64,000 bases of DNA from Allobosea sp. Root381 (lineage in GTDB: Bacteria; Pseudomonadota; Alphaproteobacteria; Rhizobiales; Beijerinckiaceae): contig NZ_LMJT01000034.1 in NCBI RefSeq assembly GCF_001429395.1, forward strand, positions 1 to 64,000. The letters run 5' to 3'. Below are positions 1-8,599 of this stretch, one piece after another; the stretch's first letter is position 1; every line of letters begins with the position of its first letter. The notes beneath the pieces are model-generated. The model was not told the origin of the DNA. It worked only from the letters and a program-made list of their open reading frames with translations, and searched no databases. A program made the translations under genes and the position numbers.

Positions 1-171
1 CCGAGCTGGCCGAGCTGGGGCAACATGCTCGAAAGCGCCCAGAGCTACCTGACCAGCGCGCCCTGGCTCGCCATCATCCCCGGCCTCGCCATCACCCTCG
101 CCGTCACAAGCTTCAACTTCGTCGGCGACGGACTCAGGGACGCGCTCGACCCAAGAATGGACCAGCCGTGA
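1..171 (+). CDS. ABC transporter permease, C-terminal fragment (DppC/OppC type)
   Basis: Only the last 56 codons are inside the window; the gene begins upstream. The visible part is a hydrophobic helix ([17 protein letters not shown]) followed by [15 protein letters not shown]. That ending is typical of the inner-membrane permease subunit of dipeptide/oligopeptide/nickel ABC importers, where the last transmembrane helix is followed by GDGLRDxLDP. Substrate cannot be judged from this piece. The stop codon overlaps the GTG start of the next gene (GTGA), so the two genes are probably cotranscribed. Confidence 0.85.
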   Translation, partial: PSWPSWGNMLESAQSYLTSAPWLAIIPGLAITLAVTSFNFVGDGLRDALDPRMDQP

Positions 172-899
172 CAGAGACTGCCGCGAAGGGATCCGTCACC
201 ACGCTCTGGCGTTATCCCGTCAGCTCGATGGGGGGCGAAAGGCTAGACCATTCCCCCATCGAGCCGGGCGGCGTCGAGGGCGATCGGGTCTGGGGCCTGC
301 TCGATGCGCAGACCGGGCGGATCGCCTCGCCAGGCCGGGAGAAACACTTCGTCCAGGTGCCGCTCGGCCATGCGCGCTTCACCGGCGAGGGCGTCGCGAT
401 CTCTGCGGATGGTTCCGTATGGGCTGCGCCGGACGATCCGGCGACGCTGGAGCGGCTTGCGCAGGTCTTCGGCTTCACGCCGCGGCTCGAACCCTTCGTG
501 CCGTTCGGCGCGGAGGGGTTCCGGCCGCGCTACGAGCATGCGCCGATCCATCTCGTCACCACGGCGGGCATGCGCAGCCTCAGCCGCGACATGCCCGACA
601 GCGTGATCGACGAGCGCCGCTTCCGCCCCAACATCGTCGTCGACTGGCCCGACGGACCGGAGGCGATGCCGGAGCAGGGCTGGATCGGCCGCGAGATCCG
701 GATCGGCACGGTGGTGCTGCGTGGCCGCGAGCCCTGCGGGCGTTGCGGCTTCATCACGCTGGAGCAGGAGGGCCTGCCGCTCGACGTCGAGTTGCTGCGG
801 AACGTGGTGAGGCGCTATCGCCGCAATTTCGGGATCTATTGCGACGTGCTCTCGCCGGGCGAGGTCCGGCCGGGCGACACAGTCAGGCTCGGCAGCTGA
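168..899 (+). CDS. MOSC domain-containing protein
   Basis: 243 residues starting with GTG that overlaps the preceding permease stop by 4 nt. The N-terminal part (about residues 10-95: [21 protein letters not shown]) fits the MOSC N-terminal beta-barrel. The C-terminal part carries the MOSC core with RRFRPNI (150-156) and the cysteine motif EPCGRCGF (C190, C193). MOSC proteins of this mARC/YcbX-like type bind molybdenum cofactor through a conserved cysteine and reduce N-hydroxylated compounds, or move sulfur. The exact substrate is unknown. Coupling to an ABC permease gene is unusual, so the overlap may be simple gene packing. Confidence 0.85.
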   Translation: MTETAAKGSVTTLWRYPVSSMGGERLDHSPIEPGGVEGDRVWGLLDAQTGRIASPGREKHFVQVPLGHARFTGEGVAISADGSVWAAPDDPATLERLAQVFGFTPRLEPFVPFGAEGFRPRYEHAPIHLVTTAGMRSLSRDMPDSVIDERRFRPNIVVDWPDGPEAMPEQGWIGREIRIGTVVLRGREPCGRCGFITLEQEGLPLDVELLRNVVRRYRRNFGIYCDVLSPGEVRPGDTVRLGS

Positions 900-920
900 G
901 CGTTTCCAGGCGGCAGTGCT

Positions 921-1343
921 CTACGGAACCCAGCCCGGCAGGGCCGCAGCCTGCCTGATCCAGGCGGCCATCTGCTCCTCGTCGAGCGTGTCGTTCTCGT
1001 GGATGTCGATCCAGCGCGCCTCGCCGCTGCGGGCCGTGCCGCCGGGCGGGAGCGGGTCGAGCGAGGTCCCCTGCAGGAACGTCACCTTCACATAGCGGGT
1101 GAAGACATGGAACGAGACGAACCAGCCCTTCCCCTCGGCCGCATAGAAGGGCGAGTTCCAGCGCACCGCCTTCTTGAGATCGGGCACGGTTCGCGTCACC
1201 AGCGCATCGAGCCGCCGGCCGAGATCGCTTTTCCAGCCTGGCATGGCCGCGATATAGGCCTGTACCGGCGCATCGCCATCGCCTTTCGCGATCTGGGGGT
1301 TGCCGCCGGAGAGCAGCACCGTCGGTTTGCTTTCACCTGCCAA
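921..1343 (-). CDS. DUF1801 domain-containing protein
   Basis: About 140 residues if started at TTG 1343, which has a purine-rich RBS (GAGAGAGG) 5 nt upstream; an ATG at 1385 in frame would add 14 residues of low-quality sequence. The fold signature is the YdhG/DUF1801 pattern: VQAYIAAMPGW near the N-terminus, the central VPDLKKAVRWNSPFY, then GWFVSFHVFTRYVKVTF. Members are small soluble proteins of unknown function, often annotated as iron-chaperone-like. It converges with the MOSC gene and has no obvious operon partner. Confidence 0.8.
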   Translation of the reverse strand: MAGESKPTVLLSGGNPQIAKGDGDAPVQAYIAAMPGWKSDLGRRLDALVTRTVPDLKKAVRWNSPFYAAEGKGWFVSFHVFTRYVKVTFLQGTSLDPLPPGGTARSGEARWIDIHENDTLDEEQMAAWIRQAAALPGWVP

Positions 1344-1440
1344 GATGCCTCTCTCGTCACTACCTCGTCCGGACCGAGTGCCCAAAACGATACAGGCATG
1401 CTACCGCAATGACGGCAACGGCATCGGTTTGGCAAAGACC

Positions 1441-1929
1441 TCAGCTGTTGAACAGCACCGGCAGCGGGTAGCCCGACTTCTGGATCGGCGACTTGATGAC
1501 GATGTAGCTGAAGTATTTCGAGATGCCGATGTTGCGGTCGAGCAGCGTCTCGATCAACGACTGGTAATGCGTCAGCCCGCGCGTCACGAACTTGATCAGG
1601 TAGTCGTAGCCGCCGCTGACCAGATGACACTCCACCACCTCGTCGACGCGGCGCAGCGCCGTCTCGAAGCGGATGAAGTATTCCTTGGTGTGGTCCTGCA
1701 GCGTGACCTCGGTGAAGACCGTGATGGTCTCGCCGAGCTTCTGTAGATTGATCGTCGCGCCATAGCCGGAGATGTAGCCGGCCTGCTCCAGTCGCTTGAC
1801 CCGCAGCAGGCAGGGGCTGGGCGAAAGACCGACCGCATCCGCCAGGGTGACGTTGGTCATCCTGCCGTTGTTCTGCAGCTCGATCAGGATCTTCATGTCG
1901 ATGCGGTCGAGCCGCGCGCCCGGTATCAC
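1441..1929 (-). CDS. Lrp/AsnC family transcriptional regulator
   Basis: About 162 residues from GTG 1929 (GGTGAG lies upstream); an ATG at 1974 would add 15 residues. The N-terminal winged helix has the family pattern LDRIDMKILIELQNNGRMTN then LADAVGLSPSPCLLRVKRLE. The C-terminal RAM/ligand domain shows EVTLQDHTKEYFIRFETAL and VSGGYDYLIKFV. Lrp/AsnC proteins are octameric or dodecameric DNA-binding proteins that usually respond to amino acids. It lies just downstream of an aminotransferase gene on the same strand, which makes control of amine or amino-acid metabolism plausible but unproven. Confidence 0.9.
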   Translation of the reverse strand: MIPGARLDRIDMKILIELQNNGRMTNVTLADAVGLSPSPCLLRVKRLEQAGYISGYGATINLQKLGETITVFTEVTLQDHTKEYFIRFETALRRVDEVVECHLVSGGYDYLIKFVTRGLTHYQSLIETLLDRNIGISKYFSYIVIKSPIQKSGYPLPVLFNS

Positions 1930-2025
1930 GACGAAAGCCTCACCCAACGCCTTCCGCGCAGCGCAAAGGTGCACCGCAACGAGACGGCAAACCTAGCCCG
2001 TTCGCCGTCCCAGGCAAAGCAAGGA

Positions 2026-3420
2026 TCACGCCGCCTTCGCGCCGCGCAGCTCGGCCGCCACCTCCGGCAGCGCCAGCATGTCGTCAAGCGTCTTGCGCAG
2101 GCGGGCGACGATCAGGTCGATCTCGCTCTCGCTGCAGCACAGCGGCGGCGCCAGCCCGATGATGTCGTCGGCGAAGGCGCGGAAGATCACGCCATTGGCG
2201 TAGCCGCGGGCGAAGAGATGGTCGGCGAGCTTGACGCTGCGCGGCAGCTTCTCCTTCGTCGCCTTGTCCGCGACCAGCTCGACGCCAGCGAGCAGGCCGC
2301 GCGCCCTCACCTCGCCGACCAGCGGATGGTCGCCCAAGGTCGCCAGCTTCTTCTCGAAATAGGCACCGACGCGCTGGCCATTGGCGAGAATACCGCCCTC
2401 GTCATAAAGCCTGAGCACCTCGAGCGCGACAGCGGCCGAAACCGGATGGCCGGAATAGGTGTAGCCGTGCCCGACCGGCCCGCCCTCCGGCGCATTGTCC
2501 TTGATGCCGCGATAGACCTTCTCGCCGATCGCGAGCGCGCCCAGCGGCGCATAGCCGGAGGTCAGCCCCTTCGCCATCGTCATCATGTCCGGCACGACGC
2601 CCTCCGCCTCGCAGGCGAACATCGGCCCGGTGCGGCCGAAGCCGGTTATGACCTCATCGGCGACGAAGAGGATGTCGAGTTCGGCGGCCGTATCGCGCAT
2701 CGCCTTGAGCCAGCCCTTCGGCGGCACGATCACGCCGCCTGAGCCGACGACCGGCTCGCAGAAGAAGGCAGCGACATTGTCGGCCCCGAGTGCCTCGACC
2801 TTGGCGCGCAGCGAGGCGACGCTGGCCGCGATCACCGCCGCGTCGTCCGAGCCCGTCGCATTGCGATAGGCATAAGGCGGGGCAACATAGTGCTGGACAT
2901 GCGCCGGGAAGTTGAAATTGCCGTGGAAGGCCGGCAGCGCGGTGACGCCGGCGCCGGTCGAGCTCGAGCCGTGATAGCCGCGCTCGAGCGAGAGGATCGC
3001 CTTCTTCGCCGGCCTGCCGGTGACGTTGTAATAGAACTGGATCAGCCGCAGCGCGCTGTCGACGGCGTCCGACCCGCCGAGCGAAAAGTAGATGTGGTTG
3101 AGATCGCCGGGCGTGAGCTCCGCGAGCTTGCTCGCGAGCAGGATCGTCGGCTCGCTGCCGAAGCTGAAATAGCCCGTGGCATAGGGCAGCTCGCGCATCT
3201 GCGCGGCCGCGGCCTCGACGATGCTCTCATGACCGTAGCCGACATTGACGCACCAGAGCCCAGCGAAGCCGTCGATCAGCTCATGGCCGTCGGCATCGGT
3301 GATGAAGGCGCCCTTGGCGGACTTCATGATGGTGACGCCGCGCTTCTCATGGCCGGCCCAGTTGGCGACCGGATGGACCCAGTGGCGGCGGTCGAGGGCT
3401 TCGAGCGAGTTGACGGTCAT
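2026..3420 (-). CDS. class III pyridoxal-phosphate aminotransferase (omega-amino acid/polyamine type)
   Basis: 464 residues, normal length for class III aminotransferases. The PLP aspartate lies in ADEVITGFGRTG (D255) and the Schiff-base lysine in MTMAKGLTSGYAPLGA (K284). GLWCVNVGYGH near residue 55 and SLGGSDAVDSALRL (113-126) match the group that transfers amino groups from putrescine, beta-alanine or aromatic amines to pyruvate. Substrate is not deducible from sequence alone. The gene lies 39 bp behind an AraC-family regulator on the same strand and ahead of an Lrp gene, suggesting substrate-induced catabolism of an amine. Confidence 0.92.
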   Translation of the reverse strand: MTVNSLEALDRRHWVHPVANWAGHEKRGVTIMKSAKGAFITDADGHELIDGFAGLWCVNVGYGHESIVEAAAAQMRELPYATGYFSFGSEPTILLASKLAELTPGDLNHIYFSLGGSDAVDSALRLIQFYYNVTGRPAKKAILSLERGYHGSSSTGAGVTALPAFHGNFNFPAHVQHYVAPPYAYRNATGSDDAAVIAASVASLRAKVEALGADNVAAFFCEPVVGSGGVIVPPKGWLKAMRDTAAELDILFVADEVITGFGRTGPMFACEAEGVVPDMMTMAKGLTSGYAPLGALAIGEKVYRGIKDNAPEGGPVGHGYTYSGHPVSAAVALEVLRLYDEGGILANGQRVGAYFEKKLATLGDHPLVGEVRARGLLAGVELVADKATKEKLPRSVKLADHLFARGYANGVIFRAFADDIIGLAPPLCCSESEIDLIVARLRKTLDDMLALPEVAAELRGAKAA

Positions 3421-3459
3421 GGCGGGCTCCTATGGGAGATAGGCGAATTGGAAGGACGG

Positions 3460-3873
3460 TCAGGCGGCGCTCTGCAGGCAGGGCTCGGTGCCGCGCCGCC
3501 TTTGCGGCGCCTTGTCGAACTCCCGCAGATAGCGTCCCGGCGTGATGCCGCAGATGTTCTTGAAGTGCCGCGAGAAATGGCTCTGGTCGAAGAAGCCGGC
3601 CTCGGATGCGGCCAGCGCCATCGGCACGCCGTCGCGCAGAAGCCGCTTCGCATAGCCGATGCGGCGGTGGCAGATGAAGCGATGCGGCGTCAGCCCCACC
3701 TGCCGCCGGAACACGGTGACGAAACGGCAGACGCTCAACCCCGCGAGCGCAGCCAGGCGCTCGAGATAGATCGCGTCGGTGAAATTGCGCTCGATATGGT
3801 CGAGCGCGCGTCGGATGCCGATGCTGGCGTGCTCCGGCAGCGCGACCCCGCTCTCCGCAACTGGCTCCTGCAT
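3460..3873 (-). CDS. AraC family transcriptional regulator (DNA-binding domain only)
   Basis: 137 residues from ATG 3873; an in-frame ATG at 3966 would add 31 low-complexity residues. The protein is almost only the double helix-turn-helix of AraC/XylS: IRRALDHIERNFTDAIYLERLAALAGLS, then FRRQVGLTPHRF, and the second HTH MALAASEAGFFDQSHFSRHFK with the closing GITPGRYLREF. No N-terminal sensor domain is present, as in MarA/SoxS-like small members or in truncated ones. It probably regulates the aminotransferase gene that follows 39 bp downstream. How it would sense a ligand is unclear. Confidence 0.88.
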   Translation of the reverse strand: MQEPVAESGVALPEHASIGIRRALDHIERNFTDAIYLERLAALAGLSVCRFVTVFRRQVGLTPHRFICHRRIGYAKRLLRDGVPMALAASEAGFFDQSHFSRHFKNICGITPGRYLREFDKAPQRRRGTEPCLQSAA

Positions 3874-4039
3874 GGACCGACCAAGACCTCCGTTGACGGC
3901 GCTCCGCCTTGCCCGGAGGTTAGTATGCCCCGCCCCGCCGTCGGCACGGCCTTGGCGGGGCGCCATGACATCCCCTGCCCTATTGAGCCGCCTCGGCAGC
4001 AGATCATGCTTCGCGCAGCAGCCGAGGTGCCGAGCAGGA

Positions 4040-4966
4040 TCAGTAGCCTCGCTTGCGGTCGATGAGGCCGATCAGCGGCTCGCCCGTTTGGTGACGGCGT
4101 AGGTTCTCGAGCACGACCTCCACCGCCGTCTCCGGCTGGGTCATGCTGGCGATGTGCGGGGTCATCAGCACGCGGGCATGGCTCCAGAGCGGGTGGCCCG
4201 GCGTCAGCGGCTCCGGCGTCACCACGTCGAGCACCGCCGCCGAGATCTGGCCACTGTCGAGCGCGGCGAGGAGCGCGTCCTGGTCGAGATGCGCCCCGCG
4301 CCCCGTGTTCACCAGCTTCGCGCCCTTGGGCAGTTGCGCGAACAGCTCCGCATCGAGCATGCCCCGCGTCTCGTCGGTCAGCGGCAGCAGGCAGACCAGG
4401 ATGTCGGTACGCGCCAGGAACTCCGGCAGTTCGTCAGCGCCGGCATAGGATGCCACGCCCTCGATCTCGCGGCCCGAGCGGCTCCAGCCCGCGACCTGGA
4501 AGCCGAAACCGGTCAGCTTGCGGCAGCACGCCTCGCCCAGCATGCCGAGGCCGAGCACGCCGACGCGCCGCGTCGCCGCCGGGCGCACGCGGATCTGCTT
4601 CCAGACCTCCTCCCGCTGCTGCGCGACGTAATCGATGAGGTCGCGATGCAGCGCGAGCACCGACATCGAGACGAACTCGACCATGCTGTCGACGATGCCG
4701 GGCTCGACCATCCGCACCACCGGCAGATCGGGCGGCAGCTTCGAGAGATCGAGATGGTCGACGCCGGCGCCGGCCGACATCATCAGCTCGAGATTGGGGA
4801 ACCGGGTCGCCAAATCGTCAGGCGGCATCCACGCGAAGAAGTAGCGGATTTCGCTCGGGTCGCCGATCTCGGGCCAGATGCGGAAGGAAAGCTCCGGTGC
4901 CTTCTCGGCCAGGATCCTGGCCCATTCGGCGCCGCGCGCCGGATCGGATTTGTAGAGAAGCGCCAT
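4040..4966 (-). CDS. D-2-hydroxyacid dehydrogenase, glyoxylate/hydroxypyruvate reductase A-like
   Basis: 308 residues from ATG 4966. The Rossmann segment VGVLGLGMLGEACCRKL carries GxGxxG, followed by GFQVAGWSRSGR, where the arginines after the second beta strand suggest NADP preference. The catalytic elements of the family are visible: LVNTGRGAHLDQDALL (Arg), DVVTPEPLTPGHPLW (Glu) and TPHIASMTQP (His). The overall architecture and short N-terminal domain match GhrA enzymes, which reduce glyoxylate or hydroxypyruvate. The true substrate may be another 2-keto acid. It is followed 16 bp downstream on the same strand by the GNAT gene's stop. Confidence 0.88.
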   Translation of the reverse strand: MALLYKSDPARGAEWARILAEKAPELSFRIWPEIGDPSEIRYFFAWMPPDDLATRFPNLELMMSAGAGVDHLDLSKLPPDLPVVRMVEPGIVDSMVEFVSMSVLALHRDLIDYVAQQREEVWKQIRVRPAATRRVGVLGLGMLGEACCRKLTGFGFQVAGWSRSGREIEGVASYAGADELPEFLARTDILVCLLPLTDETRGMLDAELFAQLPKGAKLVNTGRGAHLDQDALLAALDSGQISAAVLDVVTPEPLTPGHPLWSHARVLMTPHIASMTQPETAVEVVLENLRRHQTGEPLIGLIDRKRGY

Positions 4967-4982
4967 TGAATACCTCTGTCGG

Positions 4983-5843
4983 TCAACCGAGGGCCTGGTT
5001 GGCCAGCCCATAGAGCCGCGCCGGCCCCGGCGCCACCGGCAGTCTGCCGCGCACCATGGCGATGACGCTGCCTGCGGGCTCGAGCCCGCGCTGGATCAGC
5101 CAATCCGCGAAGGATGCGTCGGCACGGATATCCACGCGAATGAATTGTCCCGTCCGGCCATGCAGCCAATATGCCACCAGCGCCCGCGCATCGCCGTCAT
5201 TGTCGGCGATGACGGGCCCGACAACGAGCCCCCGCCCGAACCGGCGCAGGATGCTGAAGCCAACAGGCCTGCCATCGCGCTCGATCAGCACGCATTCGCC
5301 GCGTTCGAGGAGCGATGCCAGCAGGGCGCCGCGCTCCAGGCCACTGGCAGCCCGGTCGAGCCGCGAGATAACCGGCATGTCGGCAGGCAGCGCCGCCCGC
5401 AGCAACGTTCCGTTCGCGAGCACGGGCGCTGCAACCTCCAGCACCTCGCCATGATACTGGCAGACCTCGCCATGGGCCGTGAAGCCCAGCCGCTCATAGA
5501 GCGGCTGGCCGGCGACCGTCGCATTGAGCATCAGCGACCGGCCTTCTGCCTGCGCCAGCAGCGCCTGCATCACCCGGCGGCCGAGACCGGCGCCCTGATG
5601 ATCGGGCGAGACGATGATCATCCCGACCGTCGCGTGGCTGTCGCCATAGGGCCACCACATCCCCACCGCCACGACCTCGCCGGAGAGCTCCGCCACGACG
5701 CCGTGGCCGAGCCCTATCGCCATCGCGCAATCCGCGGCGCGATGCGGCCAGCCGACCGCGCGCGACAGCGCCTCGCAGGCCGCTGCATCGCTCGATGCGA
5801 CCGCGCGAAGGATCGCAGCCTCCGGATGCCCGACATCCGACAT
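4983..5843 (-). CDS. GNAT family N-acetyltransferase, tandem-domain
   Basis: 286 residues from ATG 5843, whose first base overlaps the stop of the upstream cupin gene (TGATG), so translation is probably coupled. The first GNAT domain is clear: VGMIIVSPDHQGAGLGRRVMQALL is the acetyl-CoA pyrophosphate-binding motif A (around residues 75-97), followed by LYERLGFTAHGEVCQYHGE. The second half (GTLLRAALPADMPVISRLDR and following) resembles the degenerate C-terminal GNAT-like domain of the YitI/DUF1248 group. Substrate is unknown. Coupling with a bicupin and a GhrA-like reductase may indicate one small metabolic unit. Confidence 0.85.
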   Translation of the reverse strand: MSDVGHPEAAILRAVASSDAAACEALSRAVGWPHRAADCAMAIGLGHGVVAELSGEVVAVGMWWPYGDSHATVGMIIVSPDHQGAGLGRRVMQALLAQAEGRSLMLNATVAGQPLYERLGFTAHGEVCQYHGEVLEVAAPVLANGTLLRAALPADMPVISRLDRAASGLERGALLASLLERGECVLIERDGRPVGFSILRRFGRGLVVGPVIADNDGDARALVAYWLHGRTGQFIRVDIRADASFADWLIQRGLEPAGSVIAMVRGRLPVAPGPARLYGLANQALG

Positions 5844-6562
5844 CAGCCGGCCACCTCGTGGACGACATAGAACTTGGCGACATGAACGCGGCTGTCCCAG
5901 GCGCAAGGGGTGCCCTGCGGCACCAGCACCGTATCGCCCTTCGCGACGGTGACGACCTTGCCGTCCGCCCCGGTCAGGTCGACTGCGCCGTCGAGGACAT
6001 GCATCAACTCGCTCACCTTGTGCGGCCGCGAAATGCGGGCATAGGGCGTCGAATCCCACAGGCCGGCGCGCAGATTGGCGGCCTCCTCGGTGAAGGCGTT
6101 GAAGCTGCGGCATTGCGGCGCCGGTCCTGTCAGGACATCGGCAGGCGGCGCGGCCGAAGACGAGAGCGCCGCATCCGCCGTGAGCCGCGTCACGCCGGGC
6201 GCCAGGGCCGTCCCGGCCGTGCCGGCATAGAAGGCCCAACGCGTGCCGGCCGCCGCCTCGATCCGCAGCCGCGTCCCGCGCGCGATGACGGCCCCGCTTC
6301 CGGCCGGGACCGTCAGCGCCGCCGCGCCATCGGCCACCAGCGTCAACGCGCCGGCCAGCACGACGAGCGCCTCGGTATGCGGAAATGCCGCGATCTCGAC
6401 GCTGCCGGCGAAGTCCACGCAACCGCCCGCCGCCACGGGAATCGACCAGGCCAGCTCACGCCCCGCAGCGAAGGGGTCGGCAGGCCCGAGCGCCCCGCGC
6501 AGGAACGGCGGCACCGGCGCGCCGGAGGCGCGGTTGAGCAACAGGATGGCAGAAGACGTCAT
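5843..6562 (-). CDS. cupin domain-containing protein (bicupin)
   Basis: 239 residues from ATG 6562 (an ATG at 6598 is also in frame). Two cupin-like halves are visible: residues about 45-95 (FPHTEALVVLAGALTLVADG, then VPAGSGAVIARGTRLRIEA) and about 175-225 (ISRPHKVSELMHVLDGAVDL, then VAKGDTVLVPQGTPCAWDS). The metal ligands are partly degenerate in the first half (PHTEA) and in the second (PHKVSE). Members of this group are enzymes or sensors of small metabolites; no substrate can be assigned. Its stop overlaps the GNAT start by one base. Confidence 0.75.
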   Translation of the reverse strand: MTSSAILLLNRASGAPVPPFLRGALGPADPFAAGRELAWSIPVAAGGCVDFAGSVEIAAFPHTEALVVLAGALTLVADGAAALTVPAGSGAVIARGTRLRIEAAAGTRWAFYAGTAGTALAPGVTRLTADAALSSSAAPPADVLTGPAPQCRSFNAFTEEAANLRAGLWDSTPYARISRPHKVSELMHVLDGAVDLTGADGKVVTVAKGDTVLVPQGTPCAWDSRVHVAKFYVVHEVAG

Positions 6563-6729
6563 GGGCGTAGGGTCCGGAGCGCGCGTTTCGGAAGGCAAGG
6601 CGCTAAGGCAATGCTGCCCAGCTTGATTGGACTATCTTTCCGGCGAAGCTTTGGGAAACGCCATCGGCCGATCCTTCCGGTAGAACGCCATGCCGGTATC
6701 CGCTGCGCGGCCGCCGCGGCTGGCCTCCC

Positions 6730-7707
6730 TCAATGCGCGACATCGCGTTGGTGCCCGCGATGCGCGGCGATGCAGGAGAGGACGCTGATGGCGACCAGGC
6801 CGAAAGCAGCGACCTCCAAGGCGCGGGGCCAGCGCTGCTCCCACAGGAATCCGTAGAGCAGAGCAAACAGCGTCTCGAACAGGATCATCTGGCCAGCCAT
6901 CGTCAGAGGCAGCAGGCGGCTCATCCGGTTCCACAAGGCGTTGCCGAGAATGGAGGCGAGGACAGCGACGCCGATCGATACGCCGGCGAGCTTCGCCCAG
7001 TCGACCGCGGCGTGCTGCATCGACTCGAAAGCAATCGAGAAGGGGATCAGGATCAGAGCCTGAGCCCCCGTGACGAGACCGATCAGCAAACTCCACTCGT
7101 GAGCGGAAACAGTTCGGACTCGCGTCAGCGCGCGGCTGTTGCCGACAGCGAACCAGGCCCATGACGCGAGGGCGCCGGCAGCGCAAACCAGGCCGATGAC
7201 CTGCTGCGCGACGGAGCCGGCCGACGGAGAGACGATCGCTCCCCAGCCAATGCAGATGACCCCGGCCGCGCACATGAGAAGCGAGGGCAGGAGCTGCCGC
7301 AGTGGCACTGCACCCCGATCGCGACTGCCGGCGATCGTGACGACGACGGGCAGGAAGCCGATGACGAGCGATGTCATCGACATCCCGCCGATCTGCACCG
7401 CCGCTGCCAGCAGGATGTAGTAGAATGTGTTGCCGGCCAGGGCGAGCCAGGCAAGCATGATCCATTCGTCTCGCCCCAGAACGTGCCTGAGCGCGCTCCA
7501 TCGTGGAGCGATCAGCGCTGCAGAAATCGCGCCATAGGCAAGATAGCGGCCGATCGTAAGCTGCAAGGGGCTGAACCCCGCCACCAGTTCCGGCGCCAGG
7601 AAGACAAGCCCCCAGAGTGCGCCGGCGCCGGCGCCGCAAGCAATGCCGGCGGCCATGCCGCTTTGAGCCGAACCGTATCGCGAGGTGAGTTCCACACCGG
7701 GCTCCAT
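6730..7707 (-). CDS. DMT superfamily transporter (EamA family)
   Basis: 325 residues with about ten predicted transmembrane segments in two EamA repeats (first around residues 20-150, second around 165-315). Typical marks are LWGLVFLAPELVAGFSPLQL at the start of the first repeat and GNALWNRMSRLLPLTMAGQM in the second. EamA proteins export amino acids, nucleosides or other metabolites. The gene is divergent from an Lrp/AsnC regulator with only about 80 bp between the starts, the classic layout for a regulator-controlled amino-acid exporter. Base composition is slightly less GC-rich than the neighbours. Confidence 0.88.
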   Translation of the reverse strand: MEPGVELTSRYGSAQSGMAAGIACGAGAGALWGLVFLAPELVAGFSPLQLTIGRYLAYGAISAALIAPRWSALRHVLGRDEWIMLAWLALAGNTFYYILLAAAVQIGGMSMTSLVIGFLPVVVTIAGSRDRGAVPLRQLLPSLLMCAAGVICIGWGAIVSPSAGSVAQQVIGLVCAAGALASWAWFAVGNSRALTRVRTVSAHEWSLLIGLVTGAQALILIPFSIAFESMQHAAVDWAKLAGVSIGVAVLASILGNALWNRMSRLLPLTMAGQMILFETLFALLYGFLWEQRWPRALEVAAFGLVAISVLSCIAAHRGHQRDVAH

Positions 7708-7789
7708 CCAAGACCGGAGTGAGCGATATCATTGTGCCGGTGAGGCATGCGCTCTTGATCTGGCAGGCAAACGCAACAAAAACTCGGGC

Positions 7790-8284
7790 ATGACCAATAG
7801 AGCTTTGCGATCCCGCATGTTGGACGCGTTCGACCGGGCGATCCTCCGCATCATTCAGCGGGATGCGAAGACCCCGCAGCGCAAGATCGCAGAAGCGGTC
7901 AATCTGTCCGCCGCTGCCGTGCAGCGCAGGATCGCCGCGATGGAAAGCGCCGGTGTCGTCACGAAGAATGTCGCAATCGTCGAACCCGACGCTCTTGGCC
8001 TCGGAATCACGGCGATCGTCGAAGTCCAGCTCGGCGATGAGCGCTCGAAAAGCGTCGATGCGGCCAAGGCCTTGTTTCGGGATACGCCAGAGGTCCAGCA
8101 ATGCTATTTCGCGACGGGCGGCGTCAGCTTCGTGCTGATCATCGTCACCGCCGACATGCGATCTTATGAGCAACTGACCCGTCGCCTCTTTGGAGACAAT
8201 GAGGCGGTTCGCGGTTACCGCACGCTGATCGCCCTGGATCGGGTAAAATTCGACACCGCGCTGATCGTCCCCGCCGTGGACTGA
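7790..8284 (+). CDS. Lrp/AsnC family transcriptional regulator
   Basis: 164 residues from ATG 7790; upstream in-frame starts as far as 7685 would run into the divergent transporter gene. The HTH is in LDAFDRAILRIIQRDAKT and IAEAVNLSAAAVQRRIAAME, and the RAM ligand-binding domain includes VEVQLGDERSKSVDAAKALF and CYFATGGVSFVLIIVTADM. It most likely controls the divergent EamA exporter, in the manner of other Lrp-exporter pairs. That is inferred from position; no operator was identified. Confidence 0.9.
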   Translation: MTNRALRSRMLDAFDRAILRIIQRDAKTPQRKIAEAVNLSAAAVQRRIAAMESAGVVTKNVAIVEPDALGLGITAIVEVQLGDERSKSVDAAKALFRDTPEVQQCYFATGGVSFVLIIVTADMRSYEQLTRRLFGDNEAVRGYRTLIALDRVKFDTALIVPAVD

Positions 8285-8305
8285 GCCTTTCGGCTCTTGG
8301 TGCCA

Positions 8306-8316
8306 AGAATTGGTGG
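8306..8316 (+). repeat. 11-bp direct repeat, left copy (possible att site)
   Basis: AGAATTGGTGG here is identical to 13842-13852, where it covers the CCA end of a tRNA gene. The two copies bracket the glycosylation cassette exactly. A further GCCGG is shared a few bases on. This fits a decayed attachment-site pair, but no recombinase gene is present. Confidence 0.45.
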
Positions 8317-8481
8317 CGGTCGCCGGCCGCTCAATCACTTGAAGAGTGCACCCCTCGGCGTGCATGATCACGCCGAGGGTTTCGGACCAGGGTATCGTCG
8401 CCTCCATCGTGTCTGGCAACCTGGCGGAATCATACTCTGCTGAAACCGCGCAACTTCCTTCGGGTTGGTCTCCTAGAGATT

Positions 8482-8559
8482 GTTTGGAAACGCTCTCAGC
8501 CCTCATCCTTCGAGACGCCGTTTCGCGGCTCCTCAGGATGAGGGCTGGCGTGTCCAAAC
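8482..8559. repeat. palindromic intergenic repeat (REP-like)
   Basis: Perfect 13-bp inverted arms CAGCCCTCATCCT (8497-8509) and AGGATGAGGGCTG (8535-8547), with outer 7-bp arms GTTTGGA (8482-8488) and TCCAAAC (8553-8559). CCTCATCCT...AGGATGAGG palindromes are a common dispersed type in Rhizobiales intergenic DNA; that statement is from memory. The element sits about 40 bp upstream of the RmlD-like gene and could also act on transcription from upstream. Confidence 0.7.
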
Positions 8560-8599
8560 GGACTCTAAGAGATCAGATTGTCTTCAAAAGGGGAGACAG

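Larger units (their letters stand above)
8285..8599. other. intergenic region between the Lrp gene and the sugar cassette
   Basis: 315 bp without a convincing gene. It contains one copy of an 11-bp direct repeat shared with the tRNA end (8306-8316) and a palindromic element at 8482-8559. The last bases hold the RBS (AGGGGAGACAGG) for the GTG start at 8600. I see no integrase remnant. Confidence 0.7.

Noticed and set aside
4983-6422. GNAT gene extended to 479 codons
   Set aside because: The added N-terminal part is out-of-frame cupin sequence. The ATG at 5843 with stop/start overlap is the sound start.
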